A DNA stretch of 64,000 nucleotides from the NCBI RefSeq assembly GCF_900108175.1, contig NZ_FNVO01000004.1, forward strand, positions 62,001 through 126,000, given 5' to 3'. The notes under the pieces were generated by a model. It ran no database searches, was not told where the DNA came from, and saw nothing but the letters and a program-made list of their open reading frames with translations. This stretch comes from Thermomonospora echinospora (GTDB taxonomy: Bacteria; Actinomycetota; Actinomycetes; Streptosporangiales; Streptosporangiaceae). This document shows, in pieces, positions 18,609-26,850 of this stretch (within the stretch, counting starts at the first letter, position 1; each line of letters opens with the position of its first letter). The translations under genes were made by a program, and so were the position numbers.

Positions 18609-18866
18609 CTACGTAGAGAGTCCGAAGTGGCCGCTGTCGGCCGCGAATGGATCGGCTCGTACCGAGGTCACCGGTGCCTGCTGCGCTGGTGAGGCCGGGG
18701 GTTGGGCATTGGTCCTTGAGTCGGCGATGCACGGGTTGGGCGGGCAGCACGGGCTGCGGTCGACCCAGAGCTCCTCCTGCACCCGGTACCCGGTGGCGCG
18801 AAGCGCCGGAAGCGTGCGAGCCACCGCGTCGTCGTCGACCGTCCTGTCCAACAAGCTCATCGGCAT
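18609..18866 (-). CDS. Small hypothetical protein
   Basis: 85 residues with plausible composition: MPMSLLDRTVDDDAVARTLP, then a tryptophan/aspartate segment with two cysteine pairs (CCPPNPC) that could bind metal or form disulfides. No family recognised. It lies upstream of no obvious partner. Confidence 0.4.
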   Translation of the reverse strand: MPMSLLDRTVDDDAVARTLPALRATGYRVQEELWVDRSPCCPPNPCIADSRTNAQPPASPAQQAPVTSVRADPFAADSGHFGLST

Positions 18867-18963
18867 CGCAGACCCACCGGCCGGCCGGGACGCCCAGCCT
18901 CATTTCCCCGTGGTCGGCGCCAGCCGATCCGTGCCCCTGTCCAGCCGACGGATACCTCTCTGC

Positions 18964-19467
18964 TCACCGCGGCTTGTCACAGAGAGGCGCCGTTGACCGT
19001 ACGGACCCCTCGTTGTGCGGGTCGTGAGGTCCGAGGCCCAGAAGCTCGGGTCTGTCGGCCCGGGTCCGCCATTCGTGGTCGGGGTCGGTGATCAGGCGGC
19101 GTGTCTTGAGGTCGAGCAGGCCGCTCACGTGGTCGACCTCGGCGGCCACGGTGCCGTCCAGGTGCCGCAGGACGTGGTGCACCCGGTAGGTCTTGCCGGT
19201 GCCCCATTCCCAGTCGCAGGACACATCGACCTGGTCGCCGCCGCGTAGTTCGCTGCGGTATCTGATGACGGTCTCCAGGTTGACGGGGCCGATGCCGCTG
19301 CCCAGCAGGTCTTCGATGGAGATCCCGGCGGCCTGGACGCAGGCGAAGCGGGAGTGGTCGGCGTACTGGACGTAGAAGCCGCCGTTGAGATGAAGCTGGG
19401 GGTCGATCTCGTAGCTGCGCACCTCCAGCCGGACGCTGAACGGCTCAGTCGTGGGGTTGCGGGTCAT
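18964..19467 (-). CDS. Acyl-CoA thioesterase, hotdog (4HBT) family
   Basis: 167 residues. The hotdog signature is clear: VRSYEIDPQLHLNGGFYVQYAD followed by a helix, then INLETVIRYRSELRGGDQVDVS-like strands (here PVNLETVIRYRSEL). The Asp-Pro-x-x-His-x-Asn stretch matches the 4HBT catalytic Asp region. It probably hydrolyses an acyl-CoA thioester. The ATG at 19467 follows GGAG. It overlaps the upstream gene by 23 bases, so the two are likely coupled. Confidence 0.85.
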   Translation of the reverse strand: MTRNPTTEPFSVRLEVRSYEIDPQLHLNGGFYVQYADHSRFACVQAAGISIEDLLGSGIGPVNLETVIRYRSELRGGDQVDVSCDWEWGTGKTYRVHHVLRHLDGTVAAEVDHVSGLLDLKTRRLITDPDHEWRTRADRPELLGLGPHDPHNEGSVRSTAPLCDKPR

Positions 19468-19795
19468 CGGATGCTCCCTGCTCGGCCAACCAGTGGAAGG
19501 AACGGTCTGTGAGGTAGCGGAGCCCGTCGTCGCGGATCTCCAGCCAGTCGCCACGTGCCCAGCCGCCCGCCACCTGGGGGGAGAAGCCGTGCTTGCGGAA
19601 CAGGGCGCTCGCCTCGGACCTGGTCAGCCCCCGCGCTCCCCATTCGGAGATGAGCGAGCGATACCGGCTCTCGGCGGGGACCTCGGCGGGGTCGGCCGAG
19701 ATCGCGTCGGCCAGTGCCGCGAACCCCTCGCTGATCTGGCGTAGCGCTGCGGCCACCTGGTCCATCCGCGACGACGATGGCAACTCCATGCTCAT
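19445..19795 (-). CDS. Hypothetical protein with HTH-like C-terminus, coupled to the thioesterase
   Basis: 116 residues. The N-terminus (MDQVAAALRQISEGFAALADAI) is an amphipathic helix; the rest (GARGLTRSEASALFRKHGFSPQVAGGWARGDWLEIRDDGLRYLT) looks like a small winged-helix or HTH fold. The start follows GCTAACCT with little leader, so the transcript may be leaderless. Function unknown. Confidence 0.6.
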   Translation of the reverse strand: MSMELPSSSRMDQVAAALRQISEGFAALADAISADPAEVPAESRYRSLISEWGARGLTRSEASALFRKHGFSPQVAGGWARGDWLEIRDDGLRYLTDRSFHWLAEQGASDDPQPHD

Positions 19796-19804
19796 AGGTT
19801 AGCA

Positions 19805-19816
19805 ATCGGTACCGAT
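19805..19816. promoter_or_regulatory. Perfect 12-bp palindrome upstream of the minus-strand pair
   Basis: ATCGGTACCGAT ends ten bases before the start codon of the gene at 19445-19795. Its position would overlap the core promoter, so it could be an operator, possibly for the HTH-like protein encoded next to it (inference). The rest of 19817-20132 holds no gene; an A/T-rich patch at 20080-20100 probably carries the promoter of the LRR gene. Confidence 0.35.
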
Positions 19817-20132
19817 CGCTCACCTATGAGGTCGTCACCGGGCGATGGGACGACGGAGCTCTCCGCCCGCCGTGTCCAGGCCGCGACGGGCCTTCTCCAG
19901 GGCACGGGATGACTGCCGATGATCGCCGGGCGGTGGATCGACGTGGTGGTGCTCGGTACGGTGACCGCGTGCGACGGCGCCCGGTCCGGGCTGCGCATGC
20001 TCACCGGGGCGCTCGGGCCACGGGTGCGCTGTCCTGTCGCGCTGTATGGGCGGGTTCACTGAGGACGAAAAACCCAATCGCCATTGTGTTATCATATTGC
20101 AACTCATGTCCGAATGCTGAATTTGCGGGGGT

Positions 20133-21263
20133 TTGGTGACTTCGGAGGTCGAGGAGCGCATTGGCAAGGCGATGCACGAGGGCGCCCGCGAGGTGGACTT
20201 GTCCTATCTCAGGCTCTCCCGCCTGCCCGACTCTCTGCGTGGCCTCACCTGGATCGAACATCTCGACGTGAGCGGTAACGCCCTCACCGATTTGCCGGGC
20301 TGGCTGGGCGAGCTGAGTGCCCTCACTCGTCTCGACCTGCGGTGGAACAATTTCACCGCATTGCCGGAGTGTCTGCGGGACCTTCCCGGGCTGGCCCGTT
20401 TGGACCTGCCGGCGAACGAGCTCAAAACGCTGCCGGAATGGCTGGTGGACCTCACCTCTCTCCGCAGCCTCTGGCTACAGGACACCGGCCTTGCCGAGCT
20501 GCCGGAGTTCTTGGGGCAGATGACCTGGCTGACCTCGCTCAACGCCAGGGCCAACGCCTTCACCGAACTGCCGGAGTCGCTGGGGAGCCTCACCTCCCTC
20601 CAGTATCTCGACCTGACGGACAACGCCCTTGTCTCGATTCCGGGCTCACTGGGCGGCCTGGTGGCCCTCAAAGACCTGGGACTGGAGAGAAACGCTCTCA
20701 CCGAGCTGCCGGAATCGCTGGGAGGGCTGTCCTCGCTCGGCACGCTCAGACTGGCCGGAAACGCCCTGACCCGATTGCCGGAATCAATTGGAGGGCTCGG
20801 TTCGCTCACCACCCTCAATCTGACGGGAAACGCTCTCACCGAGTTGCCGGAGTCGTTGGGAGACCTGTCCTCCCTCCATGCTCTTCACCTTGACGGCAAT
20901 TCGCTCACCTCACTGCCGGAGTCGTTGGGGCGACTCATCCGTCTTGACACCCTCTACGCAGGTCACAACCTCCTCACCGAGATACCGGAATCGCTGGGCG
21001 AGCTCAGTTCGATCAGATATCTCTCACTGCGCGGCAACGCGCTCACCTTGCTTCCGGAGTCCTTGCGGAAGCTCACCTCGCTCAAGAACATCGACCTTTC
21101 CCACAACGCTCTCCGCGAACTGCCGGACTGGCTGAACGACCTTGCTCCTCGCACCAGGGTCGTCCGGGGGAAGCAGCGATCCCGGGTAGGGGCGCGATGT
21201 GCATGCAAGGACTGTTTGAAATGGATGGAAAAATGGTCGCCAGAGATCTTGAAAGACCTCTGA
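20133..21263 (+). CDS. Leucine-rich-repeat protein
   Basis: 376 residues starting at a GTG after GGGGG. From about residue 20 to 330 it consists of some 13 LRR units of 23 residues with consensus LxxLxLxxNALTELPESLGxLxS, typical of the Ras-group/ROCO and plant intracellular LRR class. A C-terminal tail (ARCACKDCLKWMEKW) has three closely spaced cysteines. No signal peptide, kinase or GTPase domain is attached, so it is a free cytosolic scaffold. The repeat units are very regular at both DNA and protein level, suggesting recent expansion. Partner unknown. Confidence 0.92.
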   Translation: MVTSEVEERIGKAMHEGAREVDLSYLRLSRLPDSLRGLTWIEHLDVSGNALTDLPGWLGELSALTRLDLRWNNFTALPECLRDLPGLARLDLPANELKTLPEWLVDLTSLRSLWLQDTGLAELPEFLGQMTWLTSLNARANAFTELPESLGSLTSLQYLDLTDNALVSIPGSLGGLVALKDLGLERNALTELPESLGGLSSLGTLRLAGNALTRLPESIGGLGSLTTLNLTGNALTELPESLGDLSSLHALHLDGNSLTSLPESLGRLIRLDTLYAGHNLLTEIPESLGELSSIRYLSLRGNALTLLPESLRKLTSLKNIDLSHNALRELPDWLNDLAPRTRVVRGKQRSRVGARCACKDCLKWMEKWSPEILKDL

Positions 21264-22123
21264 GGCGACCGCCACCGCACGGCAGGCGGCCAGGCGGCCG
21301 CACGACCACCGTCATCAGGCCATTCTCGCCCTCTGCCACCAGGGCAGATGAAGGTGGAGTGAACTCAATCTGATGTTGCCCGGGTCATGGCCTCGGGCCG
21401 GCAGCACTCTCGCTGAGACAAGACGTCTGCGCACGTGCTCGCCACCTCTCCGGAGAACTCGCCACGTTGCCCGCCAGGCCGCTTGAAATGCCGCCAGGCC
21501 GCGTGCGGCCTGGCATCGGCCAGGGACGGGACGGCGCGGCGAGCACTTGGACGAAGTTCCCTGCCTGCCGCGCGGAGTTCCGGGACGAGAGCGGATCCGA
21601 TGTGGCCGTCTTCACCCGTGCCGACGACCGCAACCCGCTCGTCGCCTCGCTGTTCGCCTGATACTCCACTCGATACCCGGTCGCATCCTGCGTTGCACCC
21701 CAGCATCAGTCTCGGCCCTGTGGCCAGGGCTGATATGGGTGTCCGAGGGGTGTCTCGCCCCACCGACCCGCGCCCGATCGTCCCAGTGATCATGTACCCG
21801 TTGGACGGGGCCGTGGCATAGGGCACGCGGTTCAGCATGTGCAACCGGGACGTCTCGCTGGGCGTACGGACCAGGAACCCCGGCCTTCATCACCGTGACC
21901 GGCACGCTCCCGTTCGTGCCGACCGCTTGACCCCGCCTGAACGCCTGACCGGCTTGGGAGGCTCGGCACAAGCGCGAGACATCGCTCATCGCCGAGCCGG
22001 GCCGGGCGGGGCCGGGCGGGGCCGGGCCGCGCTCCGAGCGGCCCTCGCCCTCACGTACGCGCGGCGCTCGGACCGACTCGTCTTTCCGCTGGAACCTGCC
22101 ATGTCTCTTGACGTGCATTGGAG
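21264..22123. other. Gene-less stretch with a terminator-like hairpin
   Basis: About 860 bases. A perfect 10-bp inverted repeat GCCAGGCCGC (21493-21502) and GCGGCCTGGC (21505-21514) forms a tight hairpin. The motif TGTCCGAGGGG occurs at 21740-21750 and recurs at three other places in the window. Frames on both strands are open by GC bias only; none shows a recognisable domain. Confidence 0.55.
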
Positions 22124-22127
22124 GCAG

Positions 22128-22146
22128 GTATACAAACGTTCATACA
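22128..22146. promoter_or_regulatory. Candidate TetR operator before the transporter operon
   Basis: GTATACAAACGTTCATACA is an imperfect palindrome centred on AACGTT, 20 bases before the TTG start of the binding-protein gene. It resembles the two sites flanking the tetR promoter region at 29272-29283 and 29310-29321. This supports a shared regulator. Confidence 0.65.
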
Positions 22147-22165
22147 CCAGCGTGAGGAGGCGGCC

Positions 22166-23404
22166 TTGAGCACATACCGGACGAACGGGATGTCCCGGCG
22201 AGGGTTCCTGACGGGCACCACGTCCGTCGCCGCGCTCGGCATGCTCGGCCTGGGGACGGCGGCGTGCGGAAGCTCGGGAGGCGGCGGGAAGGCGACGGCC
22301 CGTATCGGATGGGTGGAGCCGAAGACCGGCCGGCTCGCCGCCGCCTACAAGCCGATCTATGTCGGTGCGAGGCTCGCCCTGGAGGACCTGAAGGCGGGCG
22401 GCGGGCTGCTCGGGCAGGCCGTGCAGCTCATGGAAGAGGACGACAAGGGGAGCCCGGCCGCTCAGCCGGCCGTGGCGCAGCGGCTGATCCGGGAAGAGCC
22501 GACGTTCGTGGTCGGGCCGACCGGGAGCTCACAGGTCCTGGCGTCGGTGACGGCCCTGGCCCGGGCGAAGCTGATCCAGTCGTGCTGGGGCGGCGCGGAA
22601 CTGCTCGGGGACGGTGACCGCTTTCCGTACCATTACCAGCTCGTCTACAACACCACCCAGCAGGCCGAGGTGGCGGCGCGTTTCCTGCACGAGGTCCGCG
22701 GGCTCCGCAAGATCGGCATCATCGTCGAGAACTCGGAGTTCGGCACGTCGATCAGGGACGCGGTCGTCCGGATCCTGCGCGACACCTACTCCGCGAAGCC
22801 GGTCGCGGTCGAGGTGTTCGAGGTGGACGCCTCCGACATGACGCCGTTCGTCCGCAACCTGGAACGGGCCGGCGTGGACGGCCTCGGCCTGTTCACCGGC
22901 CAGCCGCAGGCGACCATCCTGATCCTGCGGGCGATGGCGGCGAGCGACTTCCACCCGGTGATCGTCTCGCACGACCTCAACTACATCGAGGCGCTCGGGG
23001 AGTTCCCCCGTGCGCTGCTCGACGGGTTCTTCGGCACCACCTACCGAGGGCTCACCTACACCGACGCGGAGGAGCCCTCCGCCGCGGTGCACGGGCTGGT
23101 CGAGCGGATCAACAAGCATCCGGACACCGCCGGGCTGGGCTACTCGGCGGTGACCAGCCCCTACTACGACTACATGCTGCTGATGGCCAAGGTGATCGAG
23201 GAGACCAAGAGCCTCGAACCGGCGAAGCTCAAGGCCGCGCTCGACAAGGTCGAGGACTACCAGGGCGTTCGCGCGAAGGTGTCGTTCACCGCCAAGCGGC
23301 ACTCGGGAATCGCCGCCGAGGACATCACGGTCGGCACCCTCGTGTCGGCGAAGGAGCCGCAGAGCCTGGGCGGGGTCCTGCGACGGCGCGCGGACGGGAT
23401 GTGA
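22166..23404 (+). CDS. Branched-chain amino acid-type ABC transporter substrate-binding lipoprotein
   Basis: 412 residues, periplasmic-binding-protein type 1 fold (LivJ/AmiC-like). The N-terminus carries a twin-arginine motif (MSRRGFL), a hydrophobic stretch and a lipobox-like GTAAC, so the protein is probably Tat-exported and lipid-anchored. Family landmarks: RIGWVEPKTG at the start of the mature part, GARLALEDLKAGG, and FVVGPTGSSQVLASV. Start TTG 22166 is favoured by GAGGAGG directly upstream; ATG 22190 is an alternative. It leads a transporter operon and likely binds the substrate of the adjoining catabolic genes. Confidence 0.9.
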   Translation: MSTYRTNGMSRRGFLTGTTSVAALGMLGLGTAACGSSGGGGKATARIGWVEPKTGRLAAAYKPIYVGARLALEDLKAGGGLLGQAVQLMEEDDKGSPAAQPAVAQRLIREEPTFVVGPTGSSQVLASVTALARAKLIQSCWGGAELLGDGDRFPYHYQLVYNTTQQAEVAARFLHEVRGLRKIGIIVENSEFGTSIRDAVVRILRDTYSAKPVAVEVFEVDASDMTPFVRNLERAGVDGLGLFTGQPQATILILRAMAASDFHPVIVSHDLNYIEALGEFPRALLDGFFGTTYRGLTYTDAEEPSAAVHGLVERINKHPDTAGLGYSAVTSPYYDYMLLMAKVIEETKSLEPAKLKAALDKVEDYQGVRAKVSFTAKRHSGIAAEDITVGTLVSAKEPQSLGGVLRRRADGM

Positions 23405-23411
23405 CCGGCCG

Positions 23412-24287
23412 ATGATCGCCGACATCCTGGTCGCCGGCCTCGTCTTCGGCAGCCTCTACGGCCTCGTCGCGGTGGGCTTCAACATCCTGCACCGGCCGAC
23501 GAACGTGGTGAACTTCGCCCAGGGCGAGCTCATCATGATCGGTGCGATGCTGATGGCGGCCACCCCGATCGGCGGGCTTCCCTGGGGGATCGCCGCCGCC
23601 TGCGTGATGGCGGTCGTCGCGATCGTGACGCTGGCCGAGGAACGGGTCGCCGTGACCCCGGTGCTGCGCAGGTCGTCCCACGCCGTCGGCTGGGTGATCA
23701 CCACGCTGGCGTTCTCGCTGCTGCTCGCGGAGGCCGCCGGGCGGCTGTGGACGGACCAGCCGAGCACCGTCGCGCCACCGTGGCCGCTGTCCATGCGGGT
23801 CGAGGAGGTGCTGGGGGTCCGCTTCTCCAGCTACCAGGTCGCGGTGGTGGTCATCGCCGTGGCCGTGGTGGCCCTGCTCGACGTCCTGGATCGTTCCCGG
23901 CTCGGCACCGCGTTGCGGGCGGTGGCCGCCGACCGCGACGGCGCCCGGCTGCGCGGCATCGACCCGGCGGCGCTGACCCGCCGTTCCTTCCTGCTCGGCG
24001 GCGCGCTCGCGGGGCTCACCGGGGTGCTGGCGGCGCCGCTGCTGCTGGCCTCGGTGACGATGGGCCTGGGTCTGCTGATCAAGGGCTTCGCCGCCCTCGC
24101 GGTCGGCGGGATCGGCGACAACCGCGGCGTGCTGGTGGCGGGCTGGGTGCTCGGCGTCATCGAGGCCGCGGGCGCCGTCTTCGCCTCGCCCGGGTCCCAG
24201 TCCGTCGTCCTGTTCGCGGCCATGCTGCTCATCCTGCTGATCCGGCCCAACGGCCTGCGCGGTCTGGCGGTGCAACGTCATGTCTGA
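23412..24287 (+). CDS. ABC transporter permease, LivH type
   Basis: 291 residues with eight or so hydrophobic spans. The start GSLYGLVAVGFNILHRPTNVVNFAQGELIMIGA is the family signature. It pairs with the LivM-type domain of the next gene to form the membrane channel of a branched-chain-amino-acid-like importer. It starts eight bases after the binding-protein gene and overlaps the next gene by eight bases. Confidence 0.95.
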   Translation: MIADILVAGLVFGSLYGLVAVGFNILHRPTNVVNFAQGELIMIGAMLMAATPIGGLPWGIAAACVMAVVAIVTLAEERVAVTPVLRRSSHAVGWVITTLAFSLLLAEAAGRLWTDQPSTVAPPWPLSMRVEEVLGVRFSSYQVAVVVIAVAVVALLDVLDRSRLGTALRAVAADRDGARLRGIDPAALTRRSFLLGGALAGLTGVLAAPLLLASVTMGLGLLIKGFAALAVGGIGDNRGVLVAGWVLGVIEAAGAVFASPGSQSVVLFAAMLLILLIRPNGLRGLAVQRHV

Positions 24288-26094
24288 AGCTCGCGGGACA
24301 CGGTCCGGCGCCGCGCGGCGCGCGGCCCCGTGGCTGGTCCTCGTGGCGGCCGCGGCCGCGCTGCCGCTGCTGAGCGGCGACCCGACGATCACCTATCTGG
24401 CGACCACGGCCGGGATCTACGTGCTGGTCGGGACGGGGCTGAACCTCATGTTCGGCTACACCGGCCAGGTCTCGCTCGGGCAGGGCGCACTGGTCGCCGT
24501 CGGCGCCTACACCACCGGCATCCTCATGGCCGACCACGACTGGACGTTCTGGGCGGCGGCCCCGGTGGCGGTGCTGGTCGCCGTGGGAGCGGGAACCCTG
24601 ATGGCCCTGCCGGCCTTCCGGCTGTCGTCCTGGTACATCGCCCTGGTCACGCTCGGCGCGGCGATGGCGGCGCGCAGCCTCCTGGTCGAGTTCGAGGGGC
24701 TGACCGGCGGCTGGTCGGGACTGATCGGCATCCCGCGGCCGGTGCTCGGCCCGTGGGAACTGGGGGAACGGGGCGTCTTCTGGCTGGTCCTGGCCGTCAA
24801 TGTCGTACTGTTCGCCATGGTCCGCACCACCGTCGACTCCCGCCTGGGCCGCGGCATGATGGCCGTCCGGGACGCGCCGGAGATGGCGCGAAGCGTCGGC
24901 GTCGCGCCCGCGCGGATGAAGCTGTTCGCGTTCGCCTGCGGCGGCGCCACCGCCGGACTGGGCGGGGCGCTGCTGGCCGTCCACCACGGGCTGGTCACCC
25001 CGGACGACTTCACCCTCGACTTCTCGATCCTGTTCCTGCTGGTGGTCATCATCGGCGGCGCGGCGCGGCTGGTGGGCCCGATCATCGGCACCCTGCTGTT
25101 CTTCGCCCTCCCCGAGCTGTTGACCGGCCTGGCGGAATGGCGCGGACTCATCTACGGCGCGGCGCTGCTGGTACTGATGGTGTACGCGCCGCAGGGCATC
25201 GCCGGGGAATGGGAGCGGCTGCGGGCGCGCCGCCGGGCCTCCGGCACGCCTTCCGATGCCTACGGCACCTCCGACGTCTCCGATGCCTCCGGCACGGACG
25301 TCCCGGTCGAGGTCGGGCCGCCGCGAGGGGAGCCGCTCGGCGTCGAGCTGGTCGGCGTCCGCAAGTCGTTCGGCGGGGTGCACGCCCTGCAGGGAGTCGA
25401 CCTCACCATCGAACCCGGCACGGTCCACGCGATCGTCGGGCCCAACGGGTCGGGGAAGACGACCCTGCTCAACGTGATCAGCCGCCTGCTGCGGCAGGAC
25501 GGAGGGCGGGTCCTCCTCGGCACCGAGGACGTCAGCCGGGCCACCGCCGAGCGGCTCGCCCGGCACGGTGTGGCGCGCGTCTTCCAGACGCCGCGGCTGC
25601 TCGGCGCGTCGAGCCTGCGGGACAACGTCCTGCTCGGCGCCTACGCGCGGGAGCGGACGGGCGGGACGGCGACCGTCCTGCGGCTGCCGTGGGCCCGCCG
25701 CGAGCGGGCCGAACTGACGGAGGAGGCCGACCGGCTCCTGGCCGACCTCGGACTGGCCGAACGGGCGGACGAGGAGGCCGCCGCGCTGCCGCACGGCGAG
25801 CAGCGACTGCTGGAGGTGGCGCGGGCACTGATGACGCGTCCACGTCTGCTGCTGATGGACGAGCCGGCGGCCGGGCTCACCCCGCGGGAACTGGAGTCGC
25901 TGGGACGCCTGATCCGCGCGATCCGCGACGCCGGCACCACCGTGGTCCTGGTGGAGCACCACATCGAACTCGTCGCGAGCGTCGCCGACGTGGTGACCGT
26001 CCTGGACCGGGGCCGGCTCGTGACGTCGGGGTCGCCGCAGGACGCCCTCGGCGACGCACGGGTCGTCGAAGTGTACTTGGGGGCACCCGCATGA
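24280..26094 (+). CDS. Fused LivM permease-LivG ATPase
   Basis: 604 residues. Residues 1-310 are a LivM-type permease (GLNLMFGYTGQVSLGQGALVAVGAY). After a Ser/Asp/Thr-rich linker, residues 350-600 are a LivG-type ATP-binding domain: Walker A GPNGSGKTT, signature region LPHGEQRLLEVARALM, Walker B LLLMDEPAAG. This fusion is common in actinobacteria. Together with LivH and LivF it completes the importer. Confidence 0.95.
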   Translation: MSEARGTRSGAARRAAPWLVLVAAAAALPLLSGDPTITYLATTAGIYVLVGTGLNLMFGYTGQVSLGQGALVAVGAYTTGILMADHDWTFWAAAPVAVLVAVGAGTLMALPAFRLSSWYIALVTLGAAMAARSLLVEFEGLTGGWSGLIGIPRPVLGPWELGERGVFWLVLAVNVVLFAMVRTTVDSRLGRGMMAVRDAPEMARSVGVAPARMKLFAFACGGATAGLGGALLAVHHGLVTPDDFTLDFSILFLLVVIIGGAARLVGPIIGTLLFFALPELLTGLAEWRGLIYGAALLVLMVYAPQGIAGEWERLRARRRASGTPSDAYGTSDVSDASGTDVPVEVGPPRGEPLGVELVGVRKSFGGVHALQGVDLTIEPGTVHAIVGPNGSGKTTLLNVISRLLRQDGGRVLLGTEDVSRATAERLARHGVARVFQTPRLLGASSLRDNVLLGAYARERTGGTATVLRLPWARRERAELTEEADRLLADLGLAERADEEAAALPHGEQRLLEVARALMTRPRLLLMDEPAAGLTPRELESLGRLIRAIRDAGTTVVLVEHHIELVASVADVVTVLDRGRLVTSGSPQDALGDARVVEVYLGAPA

Positions 26095-26849
26095 CAGCTC
26101 AGGACGAGGAACTGATCGCCGTGTCCGGGCTGAGCTCCGGCTACGGCGCGGTGCCGGTGATCCACTCGGTGGACTTCACGGTCCGGACGGGCGAGATCTT
26201 CGCGGTGGTCGGCGGTAACGGAGCCGGGAAGACCACCCTGCTCAGCACCGTCTCGGGGCTGCTGCGCCCCACGTCCGGGTCGGTGCGGCTCGCGGGAACC
26301 GACATCACCGGGTGGAGCCCCGAGCGGATCGTGGCGCACGGCCTGGTCCACATTCCCGAGGGCAGGCGCCTGTTCACGGGGCTCACGGTGGCCGAGCATC
26401 TGCGGCTCGGGCTCTGGAACGCCCCGAACCGGCGCCGGGTCGAGCGGGAGCGGACGGAACGGGTCGTCGACCTGTTCCCGGTGCTGGGCGAGCGAATGGA
26501 CGCCTACGCGGAGGTGCTCAGCGGTGGGGAGCAGCAGATGCTCGCCATCGGCCAGGCGCTGATGCGTGAACCCCGGGTGCTGCTGCTGGACGAACCCTCC
26601 ATCGGCCTGGCGCCCGTGGTCATCCAGCGGGTGTTCGCGGTGGTGGACCGGCTGCGGACGCACGGCCTGACCGTGATCCTGGTCGAGCAGCGCGTCGGCC
26701 AGGCGCTGGCGCTCGCGGACCGGGGACTGGTGCTGCGGCACGGCCGGGTGGAGGCGGCCGGGTCCGCCGCCGAGCTGGCGAAGGACCCCGCGCTGCGGGT
26801 CGCCTACCTGGGCGCGGCCGCGGCCGGTGACCAGCGGATCAAGGAGTGA
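26091..26849 (+). CDS. ABC transporter ATP-binding protein, LivF type
   Basis: 252 residues. Walker A GGNGAGKTT, signature LSGGEQQMLAIGQALM, Walker B VLLLDEPSIGLAP. The ATG at 26091 overlaps the stop of the LivM-LivG gene (ATGA). The tail ends with the short GDQRIKE. Confidence 0.95.
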   Translation: MTAQDEELIAVSGLSSGYGAVPVIHSVDFTVRTGEIFAVVGGNGAGKTTLLSTVSGLLRPTSGSVRLAGTDITGWSPERIVAHGLVHIPEGRRLFTGLTVAEHLRLGLWNAPNRRRVERERTERVVDLFPVLGERMDAYAEVLSGGEQQMLAIGQALMREPRVLLLDEPSIGLAPVVIQRVFAVVDRLRTHGLTVILVEQRVGQALALADRGLVLRHGRVEAAGSAAELAKDPALRVAYLGAAAAGDQRIKE

Positions 26850-26850
26850 C

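Noticed and set aside
21365-21844. 159-codon minus-strand frame in the gene-less stretch
   Set aside because: No ribosome site, no domain, and unusual codon use for this genome.
22001-22035. Repeated GGGCCGGGCGG units
   Set aside because: Simple GC-rich tandem sequence with no associated gene; not CRISPR.
24330-26090. Long in-frame extension upstream of livF
   Set aside because: Runs through the livM-livG gene in another frame; the ATG at 26091 with the stop overlap is the natural start.
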